Source: Glandiceps talaboti (lineage: Eukaryota > Hemichordata > Enteropneusta > Spengelidae). From it: a stretch of 64,000 bases of DNA. This document shows, piece by piece, positions 11,108 to 23,561 of the stretch. The notes under the pieces were generated by a model, which was not told the origin of the DNA, searched no databases, and saw only the letters and a list, made by a program, of their open reading frames with translations. The stretch lies in the NCBI RefSeq assembly GCF_964340395.1, contig NC_135566.1, positions 23,138,135 through 23,202,134 on the forward strand. The letters run 5' to 3'. Both the position numbers and the translations under genes were made by a program. Each line of letters begins with the position of its first letter. The first letter of the stretch is position 1.

Positions 11108-11939
11108 GTAAGTTTATCACAAAATATCTTATGAAAGCATGCATTATTTGCATTAGGGATTGTCTCAAAATGTCACATAAACTCAGGAGCAATATGTTCT
11201 CCTTACCAGTCTGTGAAATTAAGGGAAAATGACTTTTGGATGGAGAGGTAGCAAAACCTGTTGGTCATTATTTGAATCTAGGTCCTTACTTTAATGCAAT
11301 TTATGACCTATATTTACAGCTTACCCCTCCCCCACCCATCCACTCACCCCCTCCAATTAGAGATAGAAGGAATTTGAAAAATTGGGTGACAGGTGGTCTC
11401 TTCAGAGGCAGTTACATTGGCGCCTTGAGATAATCAAGACACTTCTATTCATACCATAAGGCTTCTTGTCAAAATCAACATGCCAAGCATTACCGGTAAT
11501 CATGTTTGATGCCTGTAGTCACTTGTGCCGCTGTTCAGCGACGTGCATATTCATGAGTTTGGACAGAATATTCATGGGGAAATAATGTAGACAATGGTGT
11601 TCTTGTCTATTGTCTTTGTCATCATGCCCTACTCTCAACAACGTGCTCACTATTTACGCCTTTCTTCACGTATTTACTCCAAACATTGTTTGTTACTTTG
11701 ATAATACATGCATAAATAAAAGAATACCCATCATTTTCAGCCTTCTCCTGAAATATATAATAAATGTTTGATTATTGAATGGTACTGACGTTAACAGTTG
11801 AAATCCTGAAAAACTGACTGGCTTTTCAAAAATCCTTACCTCGTTACAAGTTTGCTACATGTATATGTCTAGACAAGCTCCCCAGAACATGTTGCTATAG
11901 CAAAGTAAAGTAAACACGGGAAGCTTGCTATTTTTTGTA
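11108..11939. other. S6K last intron, first part; nothing recognised
   Basis: Intronic sequence with a short C-rich tract at about 11320-11355. I see no supported exon or named repeat. Confidence 0.45.
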
Positions 11940-12595
11940 ACAGTAAAACATTTTACTGTCTCTGCAAACATAGTTTCAACTGGAAATTGTATTTACCAGT
12001 TTTCATGCTTTTTAGCCTTCAAGTTGTTTCTATCAAGTCGTTTTTATTCGCACGTTTCCGTAATTTATACACGTTGATTTTGACTGTCGCACTACGACAG
12101 TGATGAACATGTTGACGGCAGCCGCAGCTTTCACATGCATGTTTCAGCTATCACATGAAAACATCTACAAATCTGTTTGGAATTGGCGATCAAACTTTTT
12201 GGTTTTCACATTGATAGAAGGCTTGAATCAACATCAGTCGAACGGCCAACTTGTAAGTGCTGAAATAAATGTTCGCAATACCACACTGTCTACGACAATT
12301 TAGTCCAAGTTAGAGGTTACGTCAAACATGTGACATCTAATACATTCATATTAGTTTCACGTTATACCCCAACATGGCCAAACTTAGAACCTTCGCTTAG
12401 GGGGATTTTGGCAACGTCCTCGCCACATAGTCTATTCAAATCAATTATCGTGAAGGTCCTTTAAAATTTGCCACTACGATTGAACGATCGGCTCTGACCA
12501 CGCACCCATTTCGTTATCACATGTCATTACCCACGTAGTGGAGTGAAATGTTGTTTATATTTGTGTACGATGATTCTCTTCATGTCTAAACAGCT
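11940..12595 (+). repeat. family B dispersed repeat, copy 1
   Basis: About 655 bp that recurs inverted at 43733-44390. Shared landmarks include TTTTACTGTCTCTGCAAACA, GAAAACATCTACAAATCTGT, TATACCCCAACATGGCCAAA and the right end GTCTAAACAGCT. Both copies carry short open frames with FQLSxENIYKSVWN. Their conservation could be coincidental, as no longer frame is kept. The element class is unknown. Confidence 0.8.
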
Positions 12596-13404
12596 AACCC
12601 GTCTAAAATTTGGCATTAGGTAATCCTAAAACGTAAAGCAATGTCGAAGGTTTTAAAAACCGAGAGTTGCAGGTACAAGTAAATGAGGTAAAGTCTACAA
12701 TAAGTGTAGTGCCTTGCTTGGGCTGTAAGCTTATCATCCTAGTCGCAAGAAATTGGTTGACATGTGCTTTCTTTACGTACCATCATTTATAGTTGTGATA
12801 TGACCCAACAAATGGAAAAAAAGTCTCTTGAATTCAGGAACTTCTGCTTAGGTGTTGGATGGATGCACGTTCCTTTCATTCGACAAAAGTCATGAAAATT
12901 GTCTTCATAACTGATCATGAGCTGGACTCATTGATGGTAAAGACAACATAATATTCTTCTATGAAACAGGACTTGCTATCCTAACTACATGTGTACATGT
13001 TACGTCAAGTTTGTAATCGTGAGTGCTGCATGTGTTTTGTATACAATGAACAATGTATTGCATCCAAAATGCATGGGGAAGTGGTATACACTCGGGAATG
13101 AGTTCCGACAGCTACTTGAACCTTAATAGATGGAGGTAACATTCAAGTGTCTACCTCCATTTTATCAGTAATGACCTTTGTAATGACACCATGACCTTTT
13201 ATCTTGACCTCAGTGTTCAAGGTCAGAGGACAAAAATTTTAAATTGGCATAATCGCCATGACGTTATTCCTGTTTTAACTGGAAGCCAGCAAAATACTGC
13301 ACAGACTTAACAACTTGTCATTGTAGTGTCAGACTAGACGAAATCATTCCCTTACATTTACCTTGACATTACTTCAGGCCATACACATCTACCAAAATAG
13401 TCCT
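12596..13404. other. intron; short CAAGGTCA-rich patch
   Basis: Mostly unrecognised. At about 13130-13230 there is a patch with GACCTT/AAGGTC blocks (TTCAAGGTCAGAGG) that resembles family G fragments at 24.5-26 kb and 40.1-40.6 kb. Confidence 0.4.
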
Positions 13405-13666
13405 AGTATATTGTCACAATTTATATCTAGCCAATACTGTATATGTCAACCCAAGTCAGAGTATATTGTCACAATTTATATCTAGCCAATATGTCAACCC
13501 AAGTCAGAGTATATTGTCACAATTTATATCTAGCCAATACTGTATATGTCAACCCAAGTCAGAGTATATTGTCACAATTTATATCTAGCCAATATTGTAT
13601 ATGTCAACCCAAGTCAGAGTATATTGTCACAATTTATATCTAGCCAATATTGTATATGTCAACCCA
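13405..13666. repeat. minisatellite, 55-bp unit, ~5 copies
   Basis: Nearly perfect direct repeats built from ATATTGTCACAATTTATATC, TAGCCAATACTGTATATGTC and AACCCAAGTCAGAGT. One copy has a short deletion (TAGCCAATATGTC). High identity indicates recent expansion. Confidence 0.95.
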
Positions 13667-13919
13667 CATACTTTCAACATCACTTGCCAAATTCACAGTC
13701 ATACCTACACATACTATTATAACAAACTCACTCCAATCATATATCCTCAGTCCTTTCTTTAACACACACACATATACACACAAATCATACTTCCGTTTTC
13801 TATACATCACTCCTCACACATTTCAGCAATTACATTACTAAGTACGCTAACATTTCAATCTATACCACACCCTTCAATAGTACCAACAGAAACCCTTTCT
13901 TTCCTACTACAACAAATCC

Positions 13920-14290
13920 TCTTTGGGTACTATGTCTTTGACGAAGGCTTGTTTTACAAATTTTTCATGTCCAGAACCATTACTTGGACATGACTGGACC
14001 GATTTCTATCAAACTTGGTACAAGGATTACACTCTATGGCATACATAAGCACGTCAATTTGTTTTGTGATATGGTCCAATATGGCCACCCGGCAGCCACT
14101 TTGTTATTATTTTTTCATGTCCAAAGCCATTACGCAGACATGCCTGAACAAGTTGGTAAAAGGACAATTTTCTATTACATACATAATATTATGCATGTCA
14201 ATGTATGTCGTGATACATTTTTAATGAGTTTTTCATGTCCAGCTCCAAGAACTGTCTAACATTGTCCGTTTTATACTAAAAACAACTTGG
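13920..14290 (-). repeat. family D-related fragment
   Basis: It contains CTGGACCGATTTCTATCAAA, TATGGCATACATAAGCACGT and GGTCCAATATGGCCACCCGG, the same succession as in the family D element at 30.6-31.5 kb, in about two degenerate core units. The terminal hairpin is missing. Confidence 0.65.
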
Positions 14291-14570
14291 TTGCCACACA
14301 CTATTGAGGATTATAATTGCCACCAGGTGTCCTTCATAGTATATGCAAATTCAATCAAGTTTTTTATCTAATTTCCAGCCTTCTGTCAAAATATTTTATG
14401 CTAATTTACGACGTAACTGATACTATAATGTGAGTACACATGCTTATGATTCCCATATCTTGTCAACAACTGTGACCAGTCAACATAATGTCGCTGACCT
14501 CGGGTATAAAGTTTACTACATAGGACACCACTCTGTGACAAGTATAATTTACACTTTGTATATTGAAAGT

Positions 14571-15338
14571 TCCAAGATGTTGTCTACAATACACAAAATG
14601 TAATAACTCCAAGATGTTGTTTACAATACACAAAGTGTAATAACTCCAAGATGTTGTCTACAATACACAAAGTGTAATAACTCCAAGATGTTGTTTACAA
14701 TACACAAAGTGTAATAACTCCAAGATGTTGTCTACAATACACAAAGTGTAATAACTCCAAGATGTTGTCTACAATACACAAAGTGTAATAACTCCAAGAT
14801 GGTGTCTACAATACACAAAGTGTAATAACTCCAAAATGTTGTTTACAATACACAAAGTGTAATAACTCCAAGATGTTGTCTACAATACACAAAATGTAAT
14901 AACTCCAAGATGGTGTCTACAATACACAAAGTGTAATAACTCCAAGATGGTGTCTACAATACACAAAGTGTAATAACTCCAAGATGGTGTCTACAATACA
15001 CAAAGTGTAATAACTCCAAAATGTTGTTTACAATACACAAAGTGTAATAACTCCAAGATGTTGTCTACAATACACAAAATGTAATAACTCCAAGATGTTG
15101 TCTACAATACACAAAGTGTAATAACTCAAAGATGGTGTCTACAATACACAAAGTGTAATAACTCCAAAATGTTGTTTACAATACACAAAGTGTAATAACT
15201 CCAAGATGTTGTCTACAATACACAAAATGTAATAACTCCAAGATGTTGTCTACAATACACAAAGTGTAATAACTCCAAGATGTTGTCTACAATACACAAA
15301 ATGTAATAACTCCAAGATGTTGTCTACAATACACAAAC
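14571..15338. repeat. minisatellite, 37-bp unit, ~21 copies
   Basis: Direct repeats of AATAACTCCAAGATGTTGTC plus TACAATACACAAAGTGT. Recurrent variants (GATGGTG, AAAATG, GTTTAC) occur in repeated order, for example the run near 14830-14890 and again near 15010-15070, which points to duplication of multi-unit blocks. Confidence 0.95.
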
Positions 15339-15848
15339 ACAGTGAATTTTTCAAACAGATTGTAAGAAACCAACAATCTTACATAAAAGATACAACCGAC
15401 TTCATGAATAAAATTGAGCAAACTTATGTTTTTAAACCAGTATTCTAGTATGATGGACATTAGAATCCACATATACAAGATTATGATCATGATATTCAAG
15501 AAATTATATTCACATTGGTATATTTGAGAGTAAACCCTCACCACCACATTCAATACATTCACTATACAACTTTGCTATCATAACAATCACTTTCACTCTT
15601 ACATTAATGAGAGATCTTTGTTAGGGGGCAACAGATGTTGAAAGAGTTGTGGGAGAAGGCCGGCATTCTGGTTCATTTGCATGCATTGCTAACCTCCATT
15701 TTACAGTGATATGTTGTCAAGACTAATAGATTATAACGTCACATCACACAGTTTTTTAAGTTATACTTTAATTTGTTGACCCTGACAAGTTTATGGGTTT
15801 ATGTATTGTTGTAGTATTGTAATTGTTTCATTGTTTTCTTCTATTCAG
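15339..15848. other. end of S6K last intron
   Basis: No exon or named repeat seen. The intron ends in a T-rich tract and TTCTATTCAG acceptor. Confidence 0.5.
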
Positions 15849-16041
15849 TCCGGTGAAAGGTCAACCAGCTCTGTTTGAATTTGATGAGGAACTGGAAGAG
15901 AAAGCAAATGCACAGGCTGACAACAATTTGGACATGAGATCAGTGACAATGTATGAACCCATGGATGTAACAGCGCCCCCTACAGGCAAACATAGGTCAC
16001 CAGCTATGGCTGTCAAATCTCACAAGCAGTTGAAACTGTAA
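15849..16041 (+). CDS. RPS6KB1: p70 ribosomal protein S6 kinase, terminal coding exon
   Basis: This exon starts in phase 2 after TATTCAG; its first T completes the AG of the previous exon to give MSPVKGQPALFEF. SPVK aligns with the TPVSPVKF part of the vertebrate autoinhibitory domain (human Ser418/Thr421/Ser424 cluster). It runs through an acidic FDEELEEK stretch and YEPMDVTAPPTG, which resembles the vertebrate EQMDVT segment, and ends SHKQLKL with TAA at 16039-16041. The tail after the SPVK site is much shorter than in vertebrates. With the two upstream exons the window encodes the last 138 residues, beyond the kinase domain. Confidence 0.93.
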
Positions 16042-16720
16042 AATGACTAATGAACCATGATTGTGAGCAAATGTATGGAGCAATGGTGCCAAGTTGTGAA
16101 GTATAAAATCCAGAAGAGGATGACAATTTTAATGAGACGAGATGAGAGTGATATGAACCTCTGAATATTTATCATGTTGAAATTGACATGATGGAGAGAA
16201 TACTGCTAATTGTAAATAATAGATGCATTATGAAATTGATTAGTCTAAGGGATTTGCTGAAAATTAGAACTTTTTTGAATGTTTATTAATTACATAGTAT
16301 ATTTCATTGTCTATTTCAATATTTTGGGATATCAGGGAATGTACAGTACTTTCAAATTAATGACAGGAGTGTGACAATCGTGGATGAGTGCTAGTCCAAT
16401 TTATTGTTTAGAATAGAAACTCAGGCATTGAAATGAAAATAACGTATTGCTAGTGAAAGGTGGCGACCCAGGAATTGTGATAAGAAAATGATCATCATTG
16501 CAAATGTAGAGTTTGCAAAATTGAATGTATTGTGCCAAATGTATACAGTTGTGGAATTATCACCAAGATGTCTTTGTTGGCTTATTTCTTGTTTGATAGG
16601 AAACATCAAAAGTTGTTTAAGACTCTGTGAAATCATGAATTAAAATTGATAGAAATAAGAAAATATTAAGATATTTTGATTCAAGTGCTTTGGAGAATAA
16701 TAAAGTGGTACAAGCTTATA
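16042..16720 (+). other. S6K 3' untranslated region (probable)
   Basis: Non-coding AT-rich sequence following the S6K stop, with no repeats recognised up to the first AATAAA. The end is inferred from that signal, so longer forms are possible. Confidence 0.55.
16699..16704 (+). terminator. polyadenylation signal AATAAA
   Basis: A canonical AATAAA 657 bases after the S6K stop codon. Further AATAAA hexamers occur at 17143 and about 17628, within or beside the inverted repeat, and could give longer 3' ends. Confidence 0.5.
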
Positions 16721-16989
16721 AACTTTTTACTCAAGGGAAAATGCTTTACATAAAACCATAATTAAACTATTGTAGTATAATGGTAATGTGGATGTATGCC
16801 TTCTGTGACATTACAATTGTCTACTGGCTTTGTTAGAACAGTTGAATGCATTGTTAGGACAAGTTATAGATAAGTATGCTTTGGTATGTACAATACTGTA
16901 AGTACCTATTGTATCCCAAAATATGTACACTAGGTTTGTGCCCCTTTAATAAGACAACCAATTGGACAGATCAGATGGCATGCCAAATA

Positions 16990-19120
16990 TGGTAATGTCA
17001 AGGGTAAGGGACCGGTCAGTTTCTTTGGCCTGGGGGAGGCAGTGGATTAGTAGGGGGTCACCTGTTTTTGAAATTGGCAGTAGGGGGGTCATGCTGTTTT
17101 CAAAATTGTGGATAGGGGGTCAATGTGCAGGAAAACTGATGCAATAAAACCAAGCAAAAGTTACACCTGATCAATTTAGTGCTCAAAGTAATGGAGTTTG
17201 AAAGATTGTGCAATGTGATGAATTGGTAGATTTAATGTTGGTAGGGATAAGCTCTCTCAGACCTATGGGACAATGTAAATTCATATTTTAGCATCTAAAA
17301 AATGCACTAGTGAGTGAACATGATAGTCAAGATTTTGATGGAGGTAAAGTGTAATATCACAATATTGACTCATAGTACTAAAATAATAAGACAACGAAGC
17401 AGAGATTAATAACAGAAATAGATAGACAAACAAATTGATATTTTCAATTTTTAAATGACTTCCATTTGGCTGATTGAAAATGAACCATATTAATCTAATA
17501 GCTATGATGTTTTTTTGAAACCAACAACTGCACAGAGTGTTGACTTTCTTAAAAATGTTTTGTAACATATTGTGAGAGCCGTTGTTAATTACTTCTCGTC
17601 CATTTCCGAGAATTAGATGTCATTCAATAAAATACATTTTGATGGTCGACACTCCTGGAAAATGACTGAAATCAATACCAAAACCCCTGGAAAGCCCTCA
17701 AATTTTTTTACTCTAAATGTACAAACCCTGGTATAGCCTTGTTTGAAATGTGGTATGTGAAAATATTTGTCCTTGTCCCTGTTTCTTACATCAATTCTTT
17801 AATATTACTTCATGTAAGCGTTCAAACAATGTATTACCTAGCTACCACACTAGTTACAGAACATGTAATGTAAATGCTTGGCTGTTTCACAATCAATGCT
17901 TCACTTATATAGCACCTTGGAACAAAAATGAACTTGAAGGTTTCGTAATGGTAATCTTCATAGATAGTTTATAAAAGAAGTTAATCTAAATTGTTCTACT
18001 CATCACTATGAACTTGTCAGAAGGGGTTAATACAATTTCTATTTTGGACACTACATGTTATTGACATTACAAATCACCACATCTCATCAGATTCCAGTTT
18101 CTATTATACACTAGGTATGACCACCTAAAGTTCTCTAACATACCGATGACTTTACTTATACTTGCAATATTAATGCCCCTATACCAATGTTACAGGCCCA
18201 TTTTTATGTGACATGGGACACTCATTTAAAACTTACATTTACGTTAGCTTTTCAAAGCTTGGAAATATTACCTCAGGCTATGAATAACCTAAACATTGCC
18301 TAATAATAGAAACAAAAAAATGCAGATCTGCCATGGGGAAAACCCCAAGGACTCCCTCACCCCCCAGAGGTCACTCATGCATTCAACCAACAATCTGTCA
18401 AGCAGATGCACCAACCTTTTTACTGTCATAATGGTATTAAACTTTACTTTCACCCGATGCTAATTTGAGGGATATTGTCTTTTAAAGATGTGAAATGTTT
18501 GCCAAGATAGTCTAAAAGTGCCTAAAACTCCAAATCTCCCCAACCAATGATACTACCATTAGATGTGCTGGCCTTTACTACATGTATATAATGATGCCAT
18601 TTAACTTTTTAAGACCATATTTCAACCCTATGTATAAAGAATAGTTTCTGATATTTGATGGTGTTGTCTTGTAAAGCTTGGAGGTTATTGCTTGAAAGGG
18701 TCTGAATAGCCTAAAAATTGGCTTCAAGAGTAAAAACCTCCAGAGCTTTTAGGGGGAGACCCTCGGACCCCCACATGAGGTGGACATATCCCATCGCCTA
18801 GTCTCAAGCTCTTCCCCTACCTCTTACTGTCAAGATGCTATTAAACTTTATTTCAAAAATATTTCAACCCTATGTAGTTGCTTTTTACATGTTGGTGCTG
18901 TCTTGTAAAGCTTGGAAATTATAGTCTGAAAGGGTCCGAATAGTCTCAAAATTGACTTTTCAGAGTAAAAACCTCCAGGGCTTCTAGTGGGAGACCCCAA
19001 GGACCCCCCCCCCGCCATTAGAGATGTACATATTCCCTTCTCAAGCTTTCCCCCTACCTTTCACTGTCAAGATGCTATTAAGCTCTTTTTGGAATATATT
19101 TACCCTGTATAGTCAGTAAT
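16990..19120 (+). repeat. large inverted repeat, left arm
   Basis: Segments of this arm recur reverse-complemented and in mirrored order at 20385-21420. The matches are 16999-17120 with 21290-21410 (G-rich and C-rich strands), 17735-18480 with 20500-21235, and 18990-19100 with 20385-20480. Shared text includes TAGCTACCACACTAGTTACA and CACATCTCATCAGATTCCAG. The left arm has about 600 extra bases (17125-17725) and a second related unit at 18640-19100. A similar C-rich unit is at 42945-43022. Confidence 0.8.
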
Positions 19121-19592
19121 TATATGATAGTCCTATCCCAGGATCTTGTAAAGTAATCATGTTTTAGCGACTTTTTTCAGCCCGATACAAACATCCATCG
19201 ACTCCCCAGCCCCCTGGAGAAAATGACTGGTCCCTAAACATTCTCATACATCAGTATTGTAGATAGATTTCAGTCAAGGAACCTTTGCAAAATGACTGTA
19301 AGATGTGTCTGTGGTGAACAGTAACGAAATACCACCAACAAAATATCTGTATACCCATATACTAGGAATGTACAGTAGCTTTAACCAATTGCTGAACTCT
19401 TTCAGAAAAATAAAACTTACAAGGATAAAAAACTACTGGAGAATTGCGTACAGAAATACCAGTCATATAATCTTGAAGTTACATAGAAAATACTGATTTC
19501 ATTGGTTATAGTAATCTATTTGTCGTGGCACCAAATTTTGTCTGACTTAAGGAGTAATGTGTAAGATTTTGATGCAATTCACATTCCTTGAT

Positions 19593-20258
19593 GTAGGTTT
19601 TTAGCACAACTGAACCTTATGGCTCAGTAGTGCTATAGGCATGGCAAAGTGTCTGTCTGTCTGTCTCTGTCTGTCTGTGTGTGTGTGTGTGTTTAAACAA
19701 CGTAAAGTCAAAAACTGCTGGCCCGAATGCTTTGATATTTGGTGGTCATGTTACTTCAGGTGTCTAGTTGGGAATTGTTCAAATAAAAATGATTGCGTCA
19801 GAGATGCAGGTTTTGGGTCAGAAAATGTGATTTTTGGTCAAAAAACATAAACTCCAAAAGTACTGGGCAGATTGGCCTGAAATTTGATGGGAATATTCTT
19901 AGGGGTGAGTAGATTAAGATTTGTTCATGACATGATGATTCCCTCAGTAATATGCAAATTAGGGCTAAAAATGTGTCTTTTTGGTCAAAAACCTATAATT
20001 CCAAAACTACTCGGCAGATTGGGCTGACATTTAAGAGGGATGTATCTGTGGGTGTATAGATGAAGAACTATTAAGCATATAATGATCTCATCAGTAATAT
20101 GCAAATTAGGTGTACAAATGTGAATTTTTGGGCAAAAATTTGACTCGAAAAGTACTTGGTCAATAACACTGAAACTTGGTGAGATGTTTCTAGAAGTGTT
20201 ATTCTGCAGATTTTCTTCAAATTATTTTGACACAATTGGCCCTAGCAACCATGACCAT
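19593..20258 (-). mobile_element. family A hairpin-tail element, truncated
   Basis: It starts with TTTTTAGCACAACTGAACCT and a hairpin partner CAGTAGTGCTATAGG, then a TCTG/TG microsatellite (19648-19692). Four degenerate core units follow, with motifs such as GGGCAGATTGGCCTGAAATT and TATGCAAATTAGGGCTAAAA. It stops in the first 113-bp unit near CTAGCAACCATGACCA. It sits between the arms of the large inverted repeat. Confidence 0.8.
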
Positions 20259-20384
20259 ATATAATATTCAAATGACAGGTATATTTTGATCGTGACTCAG
20301 TGTGGACTGATTGATTGTCTGGAAAATACTTTATAAGATCCCAGGTTAGCACTATCATAATTATAATTATTGACGACACAGGGT

Positions 20385-21420
20385 AAATATATTCCAAAAG
20401 GAGTTTAATAGCATCTTGACAGTGAAAGGTAGGGGGAAAGCTTGAGAAGGGAATATGTACATCTCTTATTGGGGGTCCTTGGGGTCTATATCATCTCAAA
20501 TTAGAATTGGGTGAAAATATTTAAGAATAGTTTAATACCATTATGACAGTAAAAAGGTTGTTGGTGCATCTGATTGTTGGTTGAATGCATGAGTAACCTC
20601 TGGGGGTGAGGGAGTCCTTGGGGTTTCTTCCTGGCAGATCTGCAGTTTTTTGCTTTTATTAAGGCAATGTTTAGGTTATTCATAGCCTTTGAGGTAATAT
20701 TTCCAAACTTTGAATAGCTAACGTAAATGTAAGTTTTAAATGAGTTTCCCATGTCACATAAAAATGGGCCCGTAACATTGGTATAGGGCATTAATATTGC
20801 ATGTACAGTAAAGTCACCGGCATGTTAGAGAACTTTAGGTGGTCATACCTAGTGTATAATAGAAACTGGAATCTGATGAGATGTGGTGATTTGTAATGTC
20901 AATAACATGTAGTGTCCAAAATAGAAATCCCTTCTGACAAGTTCATAGTTACGAGTAGAACAATTTAGATTAACTTCTTTTATAAACTATCTATGAAGAT
21001 TACCATTACGAAATATTCAAGTTCACTTTTGCCCCAAAGTGCAATATAAGTGAAGCACTGATTGTGAAAATACTAAGCATTTACATGACATGTTCTGTAA
21101 CTAGTGTGGTAGCTAGGTAATACATGTATATGTATATGTATAGTTATGTTTGAACTAATAAGTAATATTAAAGAATTGATGTAAGAAACAGGGATAAGAA
21201 CAAATATTTACATGTACCACATTTCAGACAAGGCTATATGCCATTGTAGAAAAAGGATTTTTTTTTCTTTCATCACAATCCAAAACACAATGACCCCCCC
21301 CCCCCCCCCATCCACAATTTTGAAAACAGCATGGCCTCCCTACTGCCAATTTCAAAGACAGGATGACCCCCCCCCCCCCCCGGCCGAAGAAAACTGACCG
21401 TCCCTAAGAAAGCATGCTTG
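20385..21420 (-). repeat. large inverted repeat, right arm
   Basis: Mirror copy of 16990-19120. It carries two C homopolymers (about 21294-21310 and 21367-21380) where the left arm has interrupted G-runs. It ends at GAAAACTGACCGTCCCT, the partner of GGGACCGGTCAGTTTC at about 17008. Confidence 0.8.
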
Positions 21421-21625
21421 TCCAAAAAAAAAGCCTGTTACCATACTTTTAAAGTTAAATTTGCATAATTAGTGATTCCCTTATGGGAGGCATTCAGTTT
21501 CAATCTGGTTACCGAGTGCTATGGGATCATATCATACAACCAAGAGCTAAGGATCACATAGAATATTGAATGTGTACAATTCCTATGTTGAGTATTTAGT
21601 AAACAGATGAGAATGTTTTGATTTC

Positions 21626-21684
21626 ATTTTTAGCACAACTGAACTGAGGTTCAGTAGTGCTATAGGGATCGCCCGGCGTCTGTC

Positions 21685-21734
<50 letters not shown>

Positions 21735-23082
21735 CAACTTAAAGTCAAAAACTGCTGAACCGATTGCCATGATATTTGGTGGGTCCATTACCTTGGGTGT
21801 CTAGTTGGGAAATTGTTCAAATCAAAATGATCGCATCACAGGTGTGTGATTTGGGTCAAAAAATGTGATTTTTGGTCAAAAAACTTAAACTCAGAAACTA
21901 CTGGGCAGATTGGTGCAAAATTTAGTGGGAACATTCTTAACTGGGTGTAAAGTAAGATTTGTTCATGACATGATTCCACCAGTAAAATGCAAATTAGGGC
22001 TAAAAATGTGTCTTTTTGGTTAAAAATCTATAATTCCAAAACTACTGAGCAGATTGGGCTGAAATTTGATGGGGATGCATCTAGGGATGTATGGACGAAG
22101 ATACAATGATTCCATGAGTGATATGCAAATTAGGTGTAAGAATGTTCATTTTTGGTCAAAAACTTATATCTCAAAAAGTACTTGGTCAATGAGTCTGAAA
22201 CTTGGCGAGATGTTTCTGAAACTGTTATTCTGCAGATTTTCTTCCAAATGGCAGTATATTTTGGTCAAATAATAACATAATCTGGTAGGCAAGTGAGTAA
22301 ACATTCAAAAAATGTGTGCAAATACCCTAGCAACCATGACCACGCCCATAGCAACAGCCAAACAGTGGTGTATTTCACAAAGATAACAACAGGGTTTAAT
22401 AGACAATTGAATAAACATTCAAAAAATGTATGTAAATTTGCATAGCAACAAGACCACACCCACAGCAACAGCCAAATAATCACGTATTTTGCAAAGATAA
22501 CAGGAATAGAAAGACAAATGAATAAACATTCAAAAAATGTATACAAATACCCTAGTAACCATGACCACGCCCATGGCAACAGCCAAACGGTGGTGTATTT
22601 CACAAAGATAACAATGGGGGTTTAATAGACAAATGAATAAACATTCAAAAAATGTATGCAAATACCCTAGTAACCATGACCACGCCCATAGCAACAGCCA
22701 AACGGTGGTGTATTTCACAAAGATAACAATGGGGTTTAATAGACAATTGAATAAACATTCAAAAAATGTATTTAAATTTGCCTAGCAACAAGACCATGCC
22801 CATAGCAACAGCCAAATGATCACGTGTATTGCAAAGACAATATCAGGAATTCATACACAAGTGAACAAAAACATACATAAATGTATGCAAATATATCTAA
22901 CAACATGACCACGCCCATAGCAACAGCCAAATGACAGCATTTATCGTAAAGATAGCAACATGGTTGGATAGGCAACTGGATAGTCATTCAGCAAATGAAC
23001 ACCTATTGTTAGCATGGACTAGCATATGGATAAACATTTAAAACTGTACAGTTGTGATACAACGCCATTGGCGGTATTTTTA
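21626..23082 (-). mobile_element. family A hairpin-tail element, full-length copy
   Basis: Reading left to right (reverse of the element): a terminal hairpin TAGCACAACTGAAC/GTTCAGTAGTGCTA, a TCTG and long TG microsatellite (about 21680-21731), core units with TGAACCGATTGCCATGATAT and CAGATTGGGCTGAAATTTGA, then about six 113-bp units (each with GGCTGTTGCTATGGGCGTGG in reverse), and the end TTGGCGGTATTTTT. The 5' end carries the same TAGCACAACTG as the 3' hairpin, in inverse. Open frames rich in W and L in the 113-bp units are a by-product of near-threefold periodicity. Confidence 0.88.
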
Positions 23083-23190
23083 TTCTTTTACTTGTTTGCA
23101 AAGTAATTGAAGTCATTATTTCTTCTGGAAACATCTTAACACTTTATAAAATTGAATATTGCTATCTATGATCAACTTCCATGTATACCA

Positions 23191-23436
23191 ACAACCAACC
23201 AAACGTTACGTCACCCTCAAGTGTGTCATAGATTACACAACCAACCAAACGTTATGTCACCCTCAAGTGTGTCATAGATTACACAACCAACCAAACGTTA
23301 TGTCACCCTCAAGTGTGTCATGGATTACACAACTAACCAAACGTTATGTCACCCTCAAGTGTGTCATAGATTACACAACCAACCAAACGTTATGTCACCC
23401 TCAAGTGTGTCATGGATTACACAACCAACCAAATGT
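23191..23436. repeat. minisatellite, 46-bp unit, ~5 copies
   Basis: Direct repeats of GTTATGTCACCCTCAAGTGT, GTCATAGATTACACAACCAA and CCAAAC. Variants are limited to ATAGATT/ATGGATT and one ACTAACC. Confidence 0.95.
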
Positions 23437-23561
23437 TAGACTCTGTTAAATTGGGTTCCATCAGTGTGTCGTGGCTGATTTCAACCTGGCACAAAAGTCA
23501 ACATACTATATATGCAGGTCACTTTGTTTTGCAACTGGCAGCCATATATTCATAACTATAT

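Noticed and set aside
12100-12303. Short ORF shared with 44177-44395 as a conserved small protein
   Set aside because: Both lie in family B copies. Similarity extends equally outside the frame, so it reflects repeat homology.
16990-21420. tRNA- or SINE-like element in the inverted repeat
   Set aside because: No A and B box pair or tRNA-like fold could be found by eye. I also found no convincing tRNA or rRNA gene anywhere in the window.
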